NCBI RefSeq assembly: GCF_030063285.1
Contig: NZ_JASISU010000001.1
Location: forward strand, 682,001 to 746,000
DNA: 64,000 bases
Reading direction: 5' to 3'
Origin: Pseudarthrobacter sp. PS3-L1
GTDB taxonomy: Bacteria > Actinomycetota > Actinomycetes > Actinomycetales > Micrococcaceae
Shown here: one piece after another, positions 29,905 to 38,298 of the stretch
Position numbering within the stretch: position 1 is the first letter of the stretch
Layout: each line of letters starts with the position of its first letter
Made by a program: the position numbers and the translations under genes
Notes under the pieces: generated by a model
What the model was told of the DNA's origin: nothing
Database searches by the model: none
What the model saw: the letters and a program-made list of their open reading frames with translations, nothing else

Positions 29905-30631
29905 TGCGTGCCGCGCGGGCCGCCTGACCCTTTCCGGTCAACAGGTGGTCGCTACCCTCCAGGGACACGAAGTTACGCGGATGGCGTGCGGTCCGGAAGA
30001 TGGTGCTTGCATTATCAATGCCTACGGTGTTGTCCGTGGGGGAGTGCAGGACCATCAGGGGTTTATGCAGTTGGCGGATGCAGTCCGTCAGGTCGGCGTC
30101 TTCGAGGTCTTCCACAAAGTGCCTGCGGATCTCCACGATTTTGCCACCGAGGTCCACCTCTGCGCTGCCTTCGTTGAGGATCGTCTCCAGGGCCGCGTCA
30201 AATACGTGGGCCACGTGGTTGGGGGAGAACGGTGCAGCTACCGTTGCCACTGCATCAAGTTCAGGAATGTGCCGTGCTGCGGAGAGCACGGCTGCGCCAC
30301 CAAAGGAGTGCCCCACCAACAGGGAGATCTCCTTTCCCTGTTCCTTCATGAAGGCCGCCGCACGCACCGTGTCAGCCACTTTGTGGCTGAAGGAGCCCTC
30401 AGCCCACAGGCCTGCGGAGTCTCCCAGCCCGAGGTTGTCGAAGCGCAGCATGCCCACGCCGTTTTCCGCCAGCGCCTTACACATCCTTGATGCCGCAGGG
30501 CTGTCCTTGCCCAGCGTGAATCCGTGCGAGAAGACGCCCCATCCTTTGATCCGTCCCTCGGGAATATCCAGAATTCCGGAGAGCAACTCCCCGGTGGAAC
30601 CCGTGAAGCTTACTTTTTCGGAGCGTGACAT
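29867..30631 (-). CDS. Alpha/beta hydrolase
   Basis: Soluble serine hydrolase of 254 aa. The nucleophile elbow is GHSFGG (Ser near residue 108), the acid is in LHSPTDNTVG and the His in LEGSDHLLTG. The oxyanion region is VFSHGFTLGKDS. There is no signal peptide. Similar proteins are annotated as OsmC-linked or dienelactone-like hydrolases; the substrate is not evident. The 3' end overlaps the convergent BrkB gene by 38 bp. The upstream gap toward sdhB contains an AT-rich stretch near 30675-30705, likely its promoter. Confidence 0.85.
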   Translation of the reverse strand: MSRSEKVSFTGSTGELLSGILDIPEGRIKGWGVFSHGFTLGKDSPAASRMCKALAENGVGMLRFDNLGLGDSAGLWAEGSFSHKVADTVRAAAFMKEQGKEISLLVGHSFGGAAVLSAARHIPELDAVATVAAPFSPNHVAHVFDAALETILNEGSAEVDLGGKIVEIRRHFVEDLEDADLTDCIRQLHKPLMVLHSPTDNTVGIDNASTIFRTARHPRNFVSLEGSDHLLTGKGQAARAARIIAAWADQYLDA

Positions 30632-30722
30632 GGTCCGCCTTTCAATGGCCCCCCGACGGTGCCGTGGGTGGTAGGTAAGTATGTATACCGTTTAAGTTAT
30701 ATGTTCGGTCGTGTTAACGGGC

Positions 30723-30759
30723 GACGGCGCCGCTCACCGGTGTGGTGAGCGACGCCGTC
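30723..30759 (-). terminator. Hairpin after sdhB
   Basis: GACGGCG and CGCTCACC pair with CGCCGTC and GGTGAGCG (15 bp with one mismatch, 5-nt loop), about 17 bp past the sdhB stop on the minus strand. No strong U-run follows. Confidence 0.6.
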
Positions 30760-30776
30760 GTACGCAGTGCTGGAGG

Positions 30777-31559
30777 TCAGACCTTGCGGGAGAGAATCGC
30801 CTGCTTGACCTCGGCAATTGCCTTGGTCACCTGAATCCCGCGCGGGCAGGCTTCTGAACAGTTGAACGTCGTGCGGCAGCGCCACACACCCTCTTTGTCG
30901 TTGAGGATTTCAAGGCGCATGTCGCCGGCGTCATCGCGGGAATCGAAGATGAACCGGTGGGCGTTGACGATTGCCGCCGGACCGAAATACTGTCCATCGG
31001 TCCAGAAAACCGGGCACGAGGACGTGCACGCGGCGCAGAGAATGCACTTGGTTGTGTCATCGAACCGCTCGCGTTCCTCGGAGGACTGCAGGCGTTCCTT
31101 CGTGGGTTCATGGCCACGGTTGACAAGGAATGGCATGACCTCGCGGAAGGACTGGAAGAACGGCTCCATGTCCACAATCAGGTCCTTCTCCACGGGTAGT
31201 CCCTTGATGGGCTCCACGGTGATGGGCTTGGTGGTGTCGAGGTCCTTCAGCAGTGTCTTGCAGGCCAGGCGGGTGCGGCCATTGATGCGCATGGCATCGG
31301 AACCGCACACGCCGTGCGCGCAGGAGCGGCGGAAGGAGACGCTGCCATCGATTTCCCACTTGACCTTGTGGAGGGCATCCAGGACGCGGTCGGTGCCGTA
31401 CATGGTGACGTGGAAATCATCCCAGGTGGCCTCCTCGGAAACCTCTGGATTGTAGCGGCGGACGCGCAGGTGTACATCGAATGTGGGGATCTCCCCACCG
31501 CCGCCTACGCCTGCGGGCAGTTCAATCTTGGAAGCTGGCTCAGCGAGTTCAGCAGTCAT
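30777..31559 (-). CDS. sdhB: Succinate dehydrogenase iron-sulfur subunit
   Basis: Carries electrons from the flavoprotein to quinone in complex II, 260 aa. The 2Fe-2S ligands are in RRSCAHGVCGSDAM and RLACKTL. The 4Fe-4S and 3Fe-4S ligands lie in CILCAACTSSCPVFW and CRTTFNCSEACPRGI. It is the last gene of sdhCDAB, starting 1 bp after the sdhA stop, and is followed by a hairpin. Confidence 0.97.
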   Translation of the reverse strand: MTAELAEPASKIELPAGVGGGGEIPTFDVHLRVRRYNPEVSEEATWDDFHVTMYGTDRVLDALHKVKWEIDGSVSFRRSCAHGVCGSDAMRINGRTRLACKTLLKDLDTTKPITVEPIKGLPVEKDLIVDMEPFFQSFREVMPFLVNRGHEPTKERLQSSEERERFDDTTKCILCAACTSSCPVFWTDGQYFGPAAIVNAHRFIFDSRDDAGDMRLEILNDKEGVWRCRTTFNCSEACPRGIQVTKAIAEVKQAILSRKV

Positions 31560-31560
31560 C

Positions 31561-33360
31561 TCAGTACTTCCTCACCATTGGCTCGTAGCGTGTAAAGACC
31601 ACCGGTTTGGTGCCCAGGCGGATCCCGGCAATTGCTTCAGCCGAGCCATCTGCCGGGGCGTGGTCATCCTTGTACGCCATGGAGTGCTTCATGAATTTCT
31701 CGTCATTACGTTCCGGGAAGTCCTCGCGGAAGTGGCCGCCGCGTGACTCTTCGCGGTGCAGCGCAGCAACTGTCATGACCTTGGCCAGTTCCAACAGGAA
31801 GCCGAGCTCAACGGCTTCCAACAGGTCAAGGTTGAAGCGCTTGCCCTTGTCTTGGACCGTGATGTGGCGGTAACGCTCCTCGAAGGACTCGATATCGCTC
31901 AGCACCTGGTTCAGGGTGTCAGCCGTGCGGAACACCTGCATGTTGGCATCCATGGTGTCCTGGAGTTCCTTGCGGATCACGGCCACCTTCTCGGTACCCG
32001 TGCCGTTGCGGGCAATGTCCAGAAGCTCGATCGTGTATGCCTCGGGGTTCTCCGGAAGTTCCACATAATCCGCAGTCTTGGCGTATTCGGCAGCTGCGAC
32101 ACCAGCGCGCTTGCCGAACACGTTGATGTCCAGCAGCGAGTTGGTGCCCAGACGGTTCGATCCGTGGACCGAGACGCACGCTACTTCACCAGCGGCATAC
32201 AGGCCCGGAACGATGGTGTTGTTGTCCTGGAGGACCTCTGTGGTGATGTTCGTGGGAATGCCACCCATGGCGTAGTGCGCTGTCGGGAAGACGGGGACCG
32301 GCTCGGTGTAGGGCTCCACACCGAGGTAGGTCCTTGCGAACTCCGTGATATCCGGAAGCTTGGCGTCGATGTGGGCAGGCTCCAGGTGGGTCAGGTCCAA
32401 CAGGACATAGTCCTTGTTGGGGCCACAACCGCGCCCCTCACGCACCTCGTTGGCCATGGAGCGGGCCACGATGTCGCGGGGCGCCAGGTCCTTGATGGTG
32501 GGTGCGTAGCGCTCCATGAAGCGTTCGCCTTCTGAGTTGCGAAGGATGGCGCCCTCACCACGGGCTGCTTCGGAGAGCAGGATACCCAGGCCAGCCAGGC
32601 CTGTCGGGTGGAACTGGAAGAACTCCATGTCTTCCAGCGGAATGCCACGGCGGAACGCGATGCCCATGCCGTCGCCGGTCAGGGTGTGTGCGTTGGATGT
32701 TGTCTTGAAGACCTTCCCTGCACCGCCGGTGGCGAACACTACGGACTTGGCCTGGAAGACATGCAGTTCCCCAGAGGCCAGGTCGTAGGTGACCACGCCT
32801 GCAACGCGCTTCTGCTTGAACGGCGTGCCATCCTCGCGGACAGCGTCCTCGTCGACCATCAGCAGGTCGAGGACGTAGTACTCGTTGTAGAACTCCACAT
32901 TGTGCTTGACGCAGTTTTGGTACAGCGTCTGGAGGATCATGTGTCCAGTACGGTCGGCTGCATAGCAGGAACGGCGTACCGGAGCCTTGCCGTGGTCGCG
33001 TGTGTGGCCGCCAAAGCGGCGCTGGTCAATGCGTCCTTCGGGGGTCCTGTTGAACGGGAGACCCATTTTTTCCAGGTCCAGCACGGCGTCAATGGCCTCT
33101 CTGGCCATGACTTCAGCGGCATCCTGGTCCACCAGGTAGTCACCACCCTTGACAGTGTCAAAGGTGTGCCACTCCCAGTTGTCTTCCTCGACGTTGGCAA
33201 GTGCTGCGCACATGCCGCCCTGGGCCGCACCCGTATGTGAACGGGTGGGGTAGAGCTTGGTCAGTACAGCTGTACGTGCCCGCTGACCGGATTCGATCGC
33301 CGCGCGCATGCCTGCGCCACCGGCGCCGACAATCACGACGTCGTACTTATGGACCTGCAT
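31561..33360 (-). CDS. sdhA: Succinate dehydrogenase flavoprotein subunit
   Basis: Oxidises succinate to fumarate with covalently bound FAD, 599 aa. The N-terminal Rossmann motif is VVIVGAGGAGMRAAIE. The FAD-attachment His is in TRSHTGAAQGGMCAAL, and the active-site Arg region is HTRDHGKAPVRRSCYA. ATG 33360 (MQVHKYDVVIVG) is chosen, with an AGAAAGAG upstream; the open frame continues 46 codons further but does not look like sdhA. The sdhD stop lies 97 bp upstream. The complex is membrane-bound on the cytosolic side. Confidence 0.97.
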   Translation of the reverse strand: MQVHKYDVVIVGAGGAGMRAAIESGQRARTAVLTKLYPTRSHTGAAQGGMCAALANVEEDNWEWHTFDTVKGGDYLVDQDAAEVMAREAIDAVLDLEKMGLPFNRTPEGRIDQRRFGGHTRDHGKAPVRRSCYAADRTGHMILQTLYQNCVKHNVEFYNEYYVLDLLMVDEDAVREDGTPFKQKRVAGVVTYDLASGELHVFQAKSVVFATGGAGKVFKTTSNAHTLTGDGMGIAFRRGIPLEDMEFFQFHPTGLAGLGILLSEAARGEGAILRNSEGERFMERYAPTIKDLAPRDIVARSMANEVREGRGCGPNKDYVLLDLTHLEPAHIDAKLPDITEFARTYLGVEPYTEPVPVFPTAHYAMGGIPTNITTEVLQDNNTIVPGLYAAGEVACVSVHGSNRLGTNSLLDINVFGKRAGVAAAEYAKTADYVELPENPEAYTIELLDIARNGTGTEKVAVIRKELQDTMDANMQVFRTADTLNQVLSDIESFEERYRHITVQDKGKRFNLDLLEAVELGFLLELAKVMTVAALHREESRGGHFREDFPERNDEKFMKHSMAYKDDHAPADGSAEAIAGIRLGTKPVVFTRYEPMVRKY

Positions 33361-33457
33361 ACCAGACGCTCTTTCTCTCAGAATTCGCAATGTGCCTGCG
33401 GATCGGCGAAACCTGCTCCGCAAAAAGTTGGCCGCGACAGTGCGCGGGGTCGGGCGA

Positions 33458-33919
33458 TCAGGCCGGGCAGAAACCGCCGGGGAGCGGAATGCCGTCAACC
33501 ATGGGGCACGGGTTGAAGGTGAAGATCACCATGGTGCCGAGGACGATGATGACTGTAGTTGCTGCGTAGAGAACAACTTTCAGTGCCATCCGCGTGGAGT
33601 TCTTCTCGGCGTAGTCATTGATGATGGTCCGCACTCCGTTGGTGCCGTGCAGCATGGCGAGCCACAGCATGGCCAAGTCCCAGACCTGCCAGAATGGGTC
33701 CGCCCATTTGCCGGCGACGAAGCCGAAGTCAATGGCGTGGATGCCGTCACCGAGCATCAGGTTGACGAAGAGGTGCCCAAAGATGAGGACCACGAGGACA
33801 ACGCCGGAGAGCCGCATGAACAGCCATGCAAGCATCTCGAAATTGCCCTTGGATGCTCCGGAACGGCGGTAGTTGGACGAGACCCTGCCGCTGCGGGGGG
33901 ATTCGATGGTGGCAGTCAT
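33458..33919 (-). CDS. sdhD: Succinate dehydrogenase membrane anchor
   Basis: Hydrophobic subunit anchoring complex II and helping bind haem and quinone, 153 aa. Three helices are visible (about residues 30-55, 75-98 and 113-137). Family residues include RLSGVVLVVLIFGHLFVNL with the haem-ligand His, and LHGTNGVRTIINDY. It follows sdhC with 3 bp between stop and start. Confidence 0.93.
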   Translation of the reverse strand: MTATIESPRSGRVSSNYRRSGASKGNFEMLAWLFMRLSGVVLVVLIFGHLFVNLMLGDGIHAIDFGFVAGKWADPFWQVWDLAMLWLAMLHGTNGVRTIINDYAEKNSTRMALKVVLYAATTVIIVLGTMVIFTFNPCPMVDGIPLPGGFCPA

Positions 33920-33922
33920 GGC

Positions 33923-34303
33923 TTAGTGACCTCCGAGGGCGAGGGACAAGTGGCGGATGGAGAAGCCGACCATGACAACAACCCAGAGACCCAGGACAAC
34001 CCAGAGCATCTGGCGCTGGTACTTGGCGCCCTTCTTCCAGAAGTCGATGGCGATGATCCGCAGGCCGTTGAAGGCGTGGAAGACGATCGCGGCGACGAGG
34101 CCCGTTTCACCGAGCGCCATCAGCGGATTTTTGTAGGCTCCGATAACAGCGGTGTAGGCCTCAGGGGATACCCGTACCAAGGACGTGTCCAGGACGTGCA
34201 CCAACAAAAAGAAAAAGATCACAACACCGGTAATGCGGTGTCCAACCCAGGACCACATGCCTTCACGGCCGCGGTACAAGGTGCCAGCTGGTTTTGTCGG
34301 CAC
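33923..34303 (-). CDS. sdhC: Succinate dehydrogenase cytochrome b556 subunit
   Basis: First gene of the sdhCDAB operon, 126 aa with three helices. The sequence GMWSWVGHRITGVVIFFFLLVHVLD carries the SdhC signature (Ser/His/Arg before helix 1, haem-ligand His in LLVHVLD). HAFNGLRIIAIDF is the second family motif. A promoter-like pair lies 90-118 bp upstream. Confidence 0.94.
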   Translation of the reverse strand: MPTKPAGTLYRGREGMWSWVGHRITGVVIFFFLLVHVLDTSLVRVSPEAYTAVIGAYKNPLMALGETGLVAAIVFHAFNGLRIIAIDFWKKGAKYQRQMLWVVLGLWVVVMVGFSIRHLSLALGGH

Positions 34304-34392
34304 TGATTAAACCTCCCTGCACAACAGCGGCGCTGGCGTGGGATCCACGCGGGGGGAACGCCTGCTGCGAGAGCACTCGTAGCTCAACACTA

Positions 34393-34421
34393 AATGTAGG
34401 CTTCGCTTAGCTGTTATTCAA
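34393..34421 (-). promoter_or_regulatory. Candidate sdh promoter
   Basis: On the minus strand, TTGAAT (34416-34421) and TACATT (34393-34398) are separated by 17 bp, in an otherwise AT-rich stretch upstream of sdhC. This leaves a leader of about 80 nt. Confidence 0.5.
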
Positions 34422-34571
34422 TTTAGGAACACCTTGCAAGGGTGGGAAGGCCTGCAATCGCGGGTCCCTGAGACTAACGCCACACCAAGTCGCACCGTGC
34501 AGGACGGCACGCTGCGACCAGCCTTGCTGGACTACCTCCGCTGCGGCTGGGCGTCAGATACAGTGTCCGTG

Positions 34572-35705
34572 ATGAATACTGACCAAGTGAAGAGCCAAAA
34601 ATCCCCGCTGGACCGCTTTGTCGCGGTGATCCCGGCGGGCGGCGTGGGGACCCGTCTTTGGCCATTGTCACGAGCTGCTGCCCCCAAGTTCCTGCACGAC
34701 CTCACCGGATCAGGCAGTACGCTGCTGCGTGCAACCTATGACAGGTTGCAGCCGCTTGCCGGTGATCGCATTCTGGTGGTGACCGGTACGGCGCACCGTG
34801 ACGCGGTCAGCCGCCAACTGCCTGAAATCAGGGATGCCGATCTGGTCCTTGAGAGTGAGCCCAAGGATTCGGCAGCGGCCATTGGCCTCGCTGCAGCCAT
34901 CCTCTACCAGCGCGATCCGGCCACCATCATGGGTTCGTTCGCGGCGGATCAGGTGATCAGTCCGGACGAGCTTTTCCATTCCGCTGTCAAGGAAGCGATC
35001 TACACAGCCGCGGCAGGAAAGATTGTCACCATCGGTATCTTGCCAACGCATCCCTCAACAGGATTTGGCTACATCAGGTCAGGCAAATCCCTGAAGATCC
35101 AAGGGGCACCCAGTGCCCAAGAAGTCGTCGAATTTGTCGAGAAGCCGGACGAGGACGTTGCTCGCCAGTATGTGGAGAGCGGAGAGTACGCCTGGAACGC
35201 TGGAATGTTCGTGGCGCCCGTGTCCCTGATGCTGAGCCACCTGGAAGCCAACCAGCCGGTGCTTTTCGCCGGACTGCAGGAAATCGCCAGGGCGTGGGAC
35301 ACGCCGGAGCGCGACGAGGTTACAGCCCGTGTCTGGCCAACGCTGCCCAAGATCGCCATCGACTACGCCGTGGCTGAGCCCGCGGCAGAAGCCGGGGATG
35401 TCGCTGTCGTACCTGGCACCTTTCGCTGGGACGACGTTGGCGACTTTGCCTCTGTTGGCCGGCTGAACAGCGCCCGAGAAGTTGACGACGTGACGGTTCT
35501 GGGGGAGGGCGCCCGCGTCTTCAGCGAGAATGCCAGCGGCGTGGTTGTGACAGACACCAAGCGGGTGATCGCTTTGATAGGGATTAAGGATGTTGTCATC
35601 GTTGACACCCCGGACGCCCTCCTGGTGACCACCATGGCCAATTCACAGCGGGTCAAGGCGGCTGTTGATGCACTCAAAGCCAGCGGAGACACTGACGTTC
35701 TGTAG
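34572..35705 (+). CDS. manC: Mannose-1-phosphate guanylyltransferase
   Basis: Makes GDP-mannose from GTP and mannose-1-phosphate for glycan or lipomannan synthesis, 377 aa. The nucleotidyltransferase motif AVIPAGGVGTRLWPLSRAAAPKFL opens the protein. Later blocks are EPKDSAAAIGLAAA, VEFVEKPDEDVA and ENASGVVV. The isomerase domain of bifunctional enzymes is absent. ATG 34572 (MNTDQVKSQKSPLDRF) is preferred; the frame is open to 34434 but the extra part is unlike the family. No good Shine-Dalgarno is seen, so a short-leader or leaderless mRNA is possible. It is divergent from sdh. Confidence 0.93.
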   Translation: MNTDQVKSQKSPLDRFVAVIPAGGVGTRLWPLSRAAAPKFLHDLTGSGSTLLRATYDRLQPLAGDRILVVTGTAHRDAVSRQLPEIRDADLVLESEPKDSAAAIGLAAAILYQRDPATIMGSFAADQVISPDELFHSAVKEAIYTAAAGKIVTIGILPTHPSTGFGYIRSGKSLKIQGAPSAQEVVEFVEKPDEDVARQYVESGEYAWNAGMFVAPVSLMLSHLEANQPVLFAGLQEIARAWDTPERDEVTARVWPTLPKIAIDYAVAEPAAEAGDVAVVPGTFRWDDVGDFASVGRLNSAREVDDVTVLGEGARVFSENASGVVVTDTKRVIALIGIKDVVIVDTPDALLVTTMANSQRVKAAVDALKASGDTDVL

Positions 35706-35827
35706 GGATTGCATTCGGCCACAGCGGCATCCACCGTTCCTGTGCGAATGTCAATACGGATGACGCCTGGCGTGTAACGCTGGGGTGGTGATGCCCGTAT
35801 TGGAAGACGCGTGACTAGAGTGAACCC

Positions 35828-37027
35828 GTGCGTAACTACACTTCCGAGACCGAGCCCACCACGCTGGTTGGTCCTTGGCTGGAGCCATTGCTGGCCGAAT
35901 TGATCGACTTTCGCCGGGACCTCCATGCCCACCCGGAGTTGTCTTTCAAGGAGTTCCGCACCACCGACAAGTTGGTGGAACGGCTTGCAGCAGCCGGGTT
36001 GACGCCACGCCGGCTTGCCGGCACAGGTGTGAGTGTCGACGTCGGCGCTGGACCCATTTCCACTGCCTTGCGTGGCGATATCGACGCACTGCCCATTATT
36101 GAGGAAACGGGCTTGCCGTTCGATTCAAAAAACCACGGCGTCACGCACGCCTGCGGGCACGATATCCACACCACCACCATGTTGGGCGTTGCGCTGGTGC
36201 TTCACGAAATCCACCAGAAGCATCCCTTGGGTGGGACGGTGCGCATCATCTTCCAGCCTGCGGAAGAGACAATGCCCGGTGGTGCGCTGTCCTGTATTGA
36301 ACAGGGGGTCCTTGAGGGCGTTCCCCGTATTTTGGCCTTGCACTGCGATCCCAGGATTGATGTCGGCCGCATTGGTACCCGGATTGGGGCCATTACGTCA
36401 GCTTCCGACACCATCAAGATTGAGCTCAGCGGTCGCGGCGGGCACACCTCCCGGCCGCACCTGACGGAAGACCTGGTTTTCGCGTTGGCGCAGATTGCCG
36501 TCAACGTTCCGGCTGTCCTCTCGCGCCGCGTCGATGTTCGCAGCGGAGTATCGGTTGTCTGGGGTCAAATCGGTGCGGGCTCCGCTCCAAACGCCATTCC
36601 AGGCACTGGTTATATGGCAGGGACTATGCGCTGCCTGGACCGGGATGCCTGGCATGATGCCGGGAAGCTCCTTGATGAAGTAGTCCAGCAGGTTGCCGCC
36701 CCTTACGGCGTGGACGTGCACCTGGAGCACACCAGGGGAGTGCCGCCAGTGGTCAACTCAGAGCACGAAACTGCACTCATTGAGGCTGCCGCACGTGCCG
36801 AGCTGGGTGAGGGCGCTGTGGTCCTCACCCCGCAGTCCATGGGCGGCGAGGATTTTGCCTGGTTCCTGGCGGAGTTGCCCGGTGCCATGATGCGGTTGGG
36901 CACCAAGACTCCCGGTGGCGAAGAATATGACCTGCACCGGGGCGACTACATTGTGGACGAACGGGCGCTAGGCCTTGGCATTCAAGTCATGGCTGCTGCT
37001 GCGCTGCGGACGTTGCGGGACCTCTAG
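35828..37027 (+). CDS. M20 family metallopeptidase / amidohydrolase
   Basis: Zinc amidohydrolase of the M20D (IAA-amino-acid hydrolase, N-acyl-amino-acid amidohydrolase) group, 399 aa. The catalytic part begins RRDLHAHPELSFKE. Metal ligands are in HACGHDIHTT and IFQPAEETMPGG, and GRGGHTSRP marks the dimerisation domain. The C-terminal MGGEDFAWF holds the last ligand region. It starts at GTG 35828. The gene stands alone, with a repeat array behind it. The physiological amide is unknown. Confidence 0.92.
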   Translation: MRNYTSETEPTTLVGPWLEPLLAELIDFRRDLHAHPELSFKEFRTTDKLVERLAAAGLTPRRLAGTGVSVDVGAGPISTALRGDIDALPIIEETGLPFDSKNHGVTHACGHDIHTTTMLGVALVLHEIHQKHPLGGTVRIIFQPAEETMPGGALSCIEQGVLEGVPRILALHCDPRIDVGRIGTRIGAITSASDTIKIELSGRGGHTSRPHLTEDLVFALAQIAVNVPAVLSRRVDVRSGVSVVWGQIGAGSAPNAIPGTGYMAGTMRCLDRDAWHDAGKLLDEVVQQVAAPYGVDVHLEHTRGVPPVVNSEHETALIEAAARAELGEGAVVLTPQSMGGEDFAWFLAELPGAMMRLGTKTPGGEEYDLHRGDYIVDERALGLGIQVMAAAALRTLRDL

Positions 37028-37035
37028 ACCCAGCC

Positions 37036-37369
37036 GGACATGTCCATCCCGACCCGGGACAGGTGGGCATGTGCGTTTCTGCCAAGCCGCCAATTCGGAC
37101 ATGCTCAGCTGCTTGGGGAAGCGATGGACATGGCGGGTTATGACCATCCTTTGCAGTTACAAACGAGCATGTCCGTCCCCATGGGTTGTTCCTTTTGGGC
37201 CATCATTCACTCCAGCTGCGTTGAATGGTCATGCCCATCGTTGACATGAGATCGCGGATGAACATGTCCTGCGGCTTCGTTGAGCGCTGGACAGGGTGGT
37301 TTATGCCCACCCTTCGCATCTTCGAACGAGCATGTCCGAGGGGGTTGTGCTGGAAGGATGAGCATGTCC
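37036..37369. repeat. Array of CATG-centred palindromes, locus 2
   Basis: Fills the 393-bp gap between the amidohydrolase and ohrR. RRCATGTCC-type motifs occur at 37036 (perfect GGACATGTCC), 37065, 37097, 37126, 37165, 37227, 37260, 37328 and 37360. Steps are 29, 32, 29, 39, 62, 33, 68 and 32 bp, the same set of spacings as locus 1, with some steps doubled. Motifs are more degenerate than at 2064-2432 and no perfect long hairpin remains. No gene is visible in it. Confidence 0.75.
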
Positions 37370-37387
37370 ATTTGGGATACTAGGTTG

Positions 37388-37406
37388 TGCACAATTGAAT
37401 TGTGCA
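37388..37406. promoter_or_regulatory. ohrR: OhrR operator
   Basis: A perfect 19-bp palindrome TGCACAATTGAATTGTGCA ends 14 bp before the ohrR start. Its core ACAATTNAATTGT matches the known OhrR box (TACAATT-AATTGTA). It explains autoregulation of ohrR-ohr by organic peroxides. Confidence 0.85.
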
Positions 37407-37420
37407 GTAGTGTTTTAATC

Positions 37421-37870
37421 ATGACAGACGCTCCCAGACTCGACCGGCAGGTGTGCTTTGCGCTGTACTCCGCGTCGCGGGCTGCAACTGCCGTCTACCG
37501 GCCCATGTTGGACGAGCTTGGCCTGACCTACCCGCAGTACCTGGTAATGCTGGTGCTGTGGGAAGAAGAGCCACGCACGGTCCGCGGGCTGGGCAAGGAG
37601 CTGGGGCTTGATTCCGGCACTCTTTCGCCGCTGCTGAAACGGCTCGAAGGCATGAAGATGCTGGAACGACGCCGGTCCGCTGAGGATGAGCGCCGGGTTG
37701 AAGTTTTCCTGACGGAAGCAGGCCGTGCGCTCAGCGCCCGTGCCGTGGCCGTCCCGCAGCAGCTTGCAGCAGCAGCCGGGCTAACTGGTGATGAGCTGGA
37801 ACGGCTCCGGGAAACCCTGAGCAAACTGTCAACAACTTTGCACAACGCCAACAGATTGGATCCACAGTGA
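37421..37870 (+). CDS. ohrR: Organic-hydroperoxide-sensing repressor OhrR (MarR family)
   Basis: One-cysteine redox repressor of 149 aa. The sensing cysteine is Cys12 in LDRQVCFALYSASRA, in the same context as Cys15 of Bacillus OhrR. The winged helix contains TVRGLGKELGLDSGTLSPLLKRLEGMKMLERRRSAEDERRVEVFLT. ATG 37421 begins the family-conserved part; an open frame back to 37280 runs through the repeat array and the operator and was rejected. No Shine-Dalgarno is evident, so the mRNA may have a very short leader. It overlaps ohr by 4 nt (GTGA). Confidence 0.94.
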   Translation: MTDAPRLDRQVCFALYSASRAATAVYRPMLDELGLTYPQYLVMLVLWEEEPRTVRGLGKELGLDSGTLSPLLKRLEGMKMLERRRSAEDERRVEVFLTEAGRALSARAVAVPQQLAAAAGLTGDELERLRETLSKLSTTLHNANRLDPQ

Positions 37871-38298
37871 AGACTCTTTACACAGCAGAGGCATTGGCAT
37901 CCGGCGAGGGTCGTGACGGTAGCGCCGTGACCAACGATGGAAAGCTTTCCGTCACTCTTGCCAGCCCCAAGGAACTGGGTGGCAGTGGCCTCGGTACCAA
38001 TCCTGAGCAGTTGTTCGCAGCCGGCTACGCAGCATGCTTCCACTCAGCCCTGCGCGTTGTTGCGGCACAGAACAAAGCTGACCTCACGGACTCTGCGGTT
38101 GCGGCCAAGGTGCACCTCGGGGCACTCGACGGCGGCGTTGGCTACGGCCTGGCTGTTGACCTCGAAGTTGCTTTGCCTGCCCTGGACCGTGCTACGGCGC
38201 AGGACCTTGCCGACAAAGCGCACCAGGTGTGCCCGTACTCGAATGCCACCCGTGGAAACATCGTCGTCACCATCAACGTCATGGAGGTTGCCGAGTGA
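37867..38298 (+). CDS. ohr: Organic hydroperoxide resistance protein (OsmC/Ohr)
   Basis: Thiol peroxidase that reduces organic hydroperoxides, 143 aa, acting as a homodimer. The two catalytic cysteines are Cys57 (AACFHSAL) and Cys122 (QVCPYSNATRG), and the N-terminal pattern MKTLYTAEALASGEGRDG is typical of Ohr rather than OsmC. The GTG start overlaps the ohrR stop and its own stop overlaps the next start, so the three genes are coupled under the OhrR operator. Confidence 0.96.
   Translation: MKTLYTAEALASGEGRDGSAVTNDGKLSVTLASPKELGGSGLGTNPEQLFAAGYAACFHSALRVVAAQNKADLTDSAVAAKVHLGALDGGVGYGLAVDLEVALPALDRATAQDLADKAHQVCPYSNATRGNIVVTINVMEVAE

Noticed and set aside
33361-33498. N-terminal extension of sdhA
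   Set aside because: The extra residues are Arg-rich and unlike SdhA. ATG 33360 fits the family and has a ribosome site.
35753-35811. CAATACGG / CCGTATTG inverted repeat after manC
   Set aside because: 8-bp arms about 40 bp apart with no U-run. Too weak to call a terminator or operator.
37036-37369. CRISPR-like appearance of regularly spaced repeats
   Set aside because: The repeated unit is only about 10 bp and variable, spacing is unequal, many copies are degenerate and no cas genes are present.
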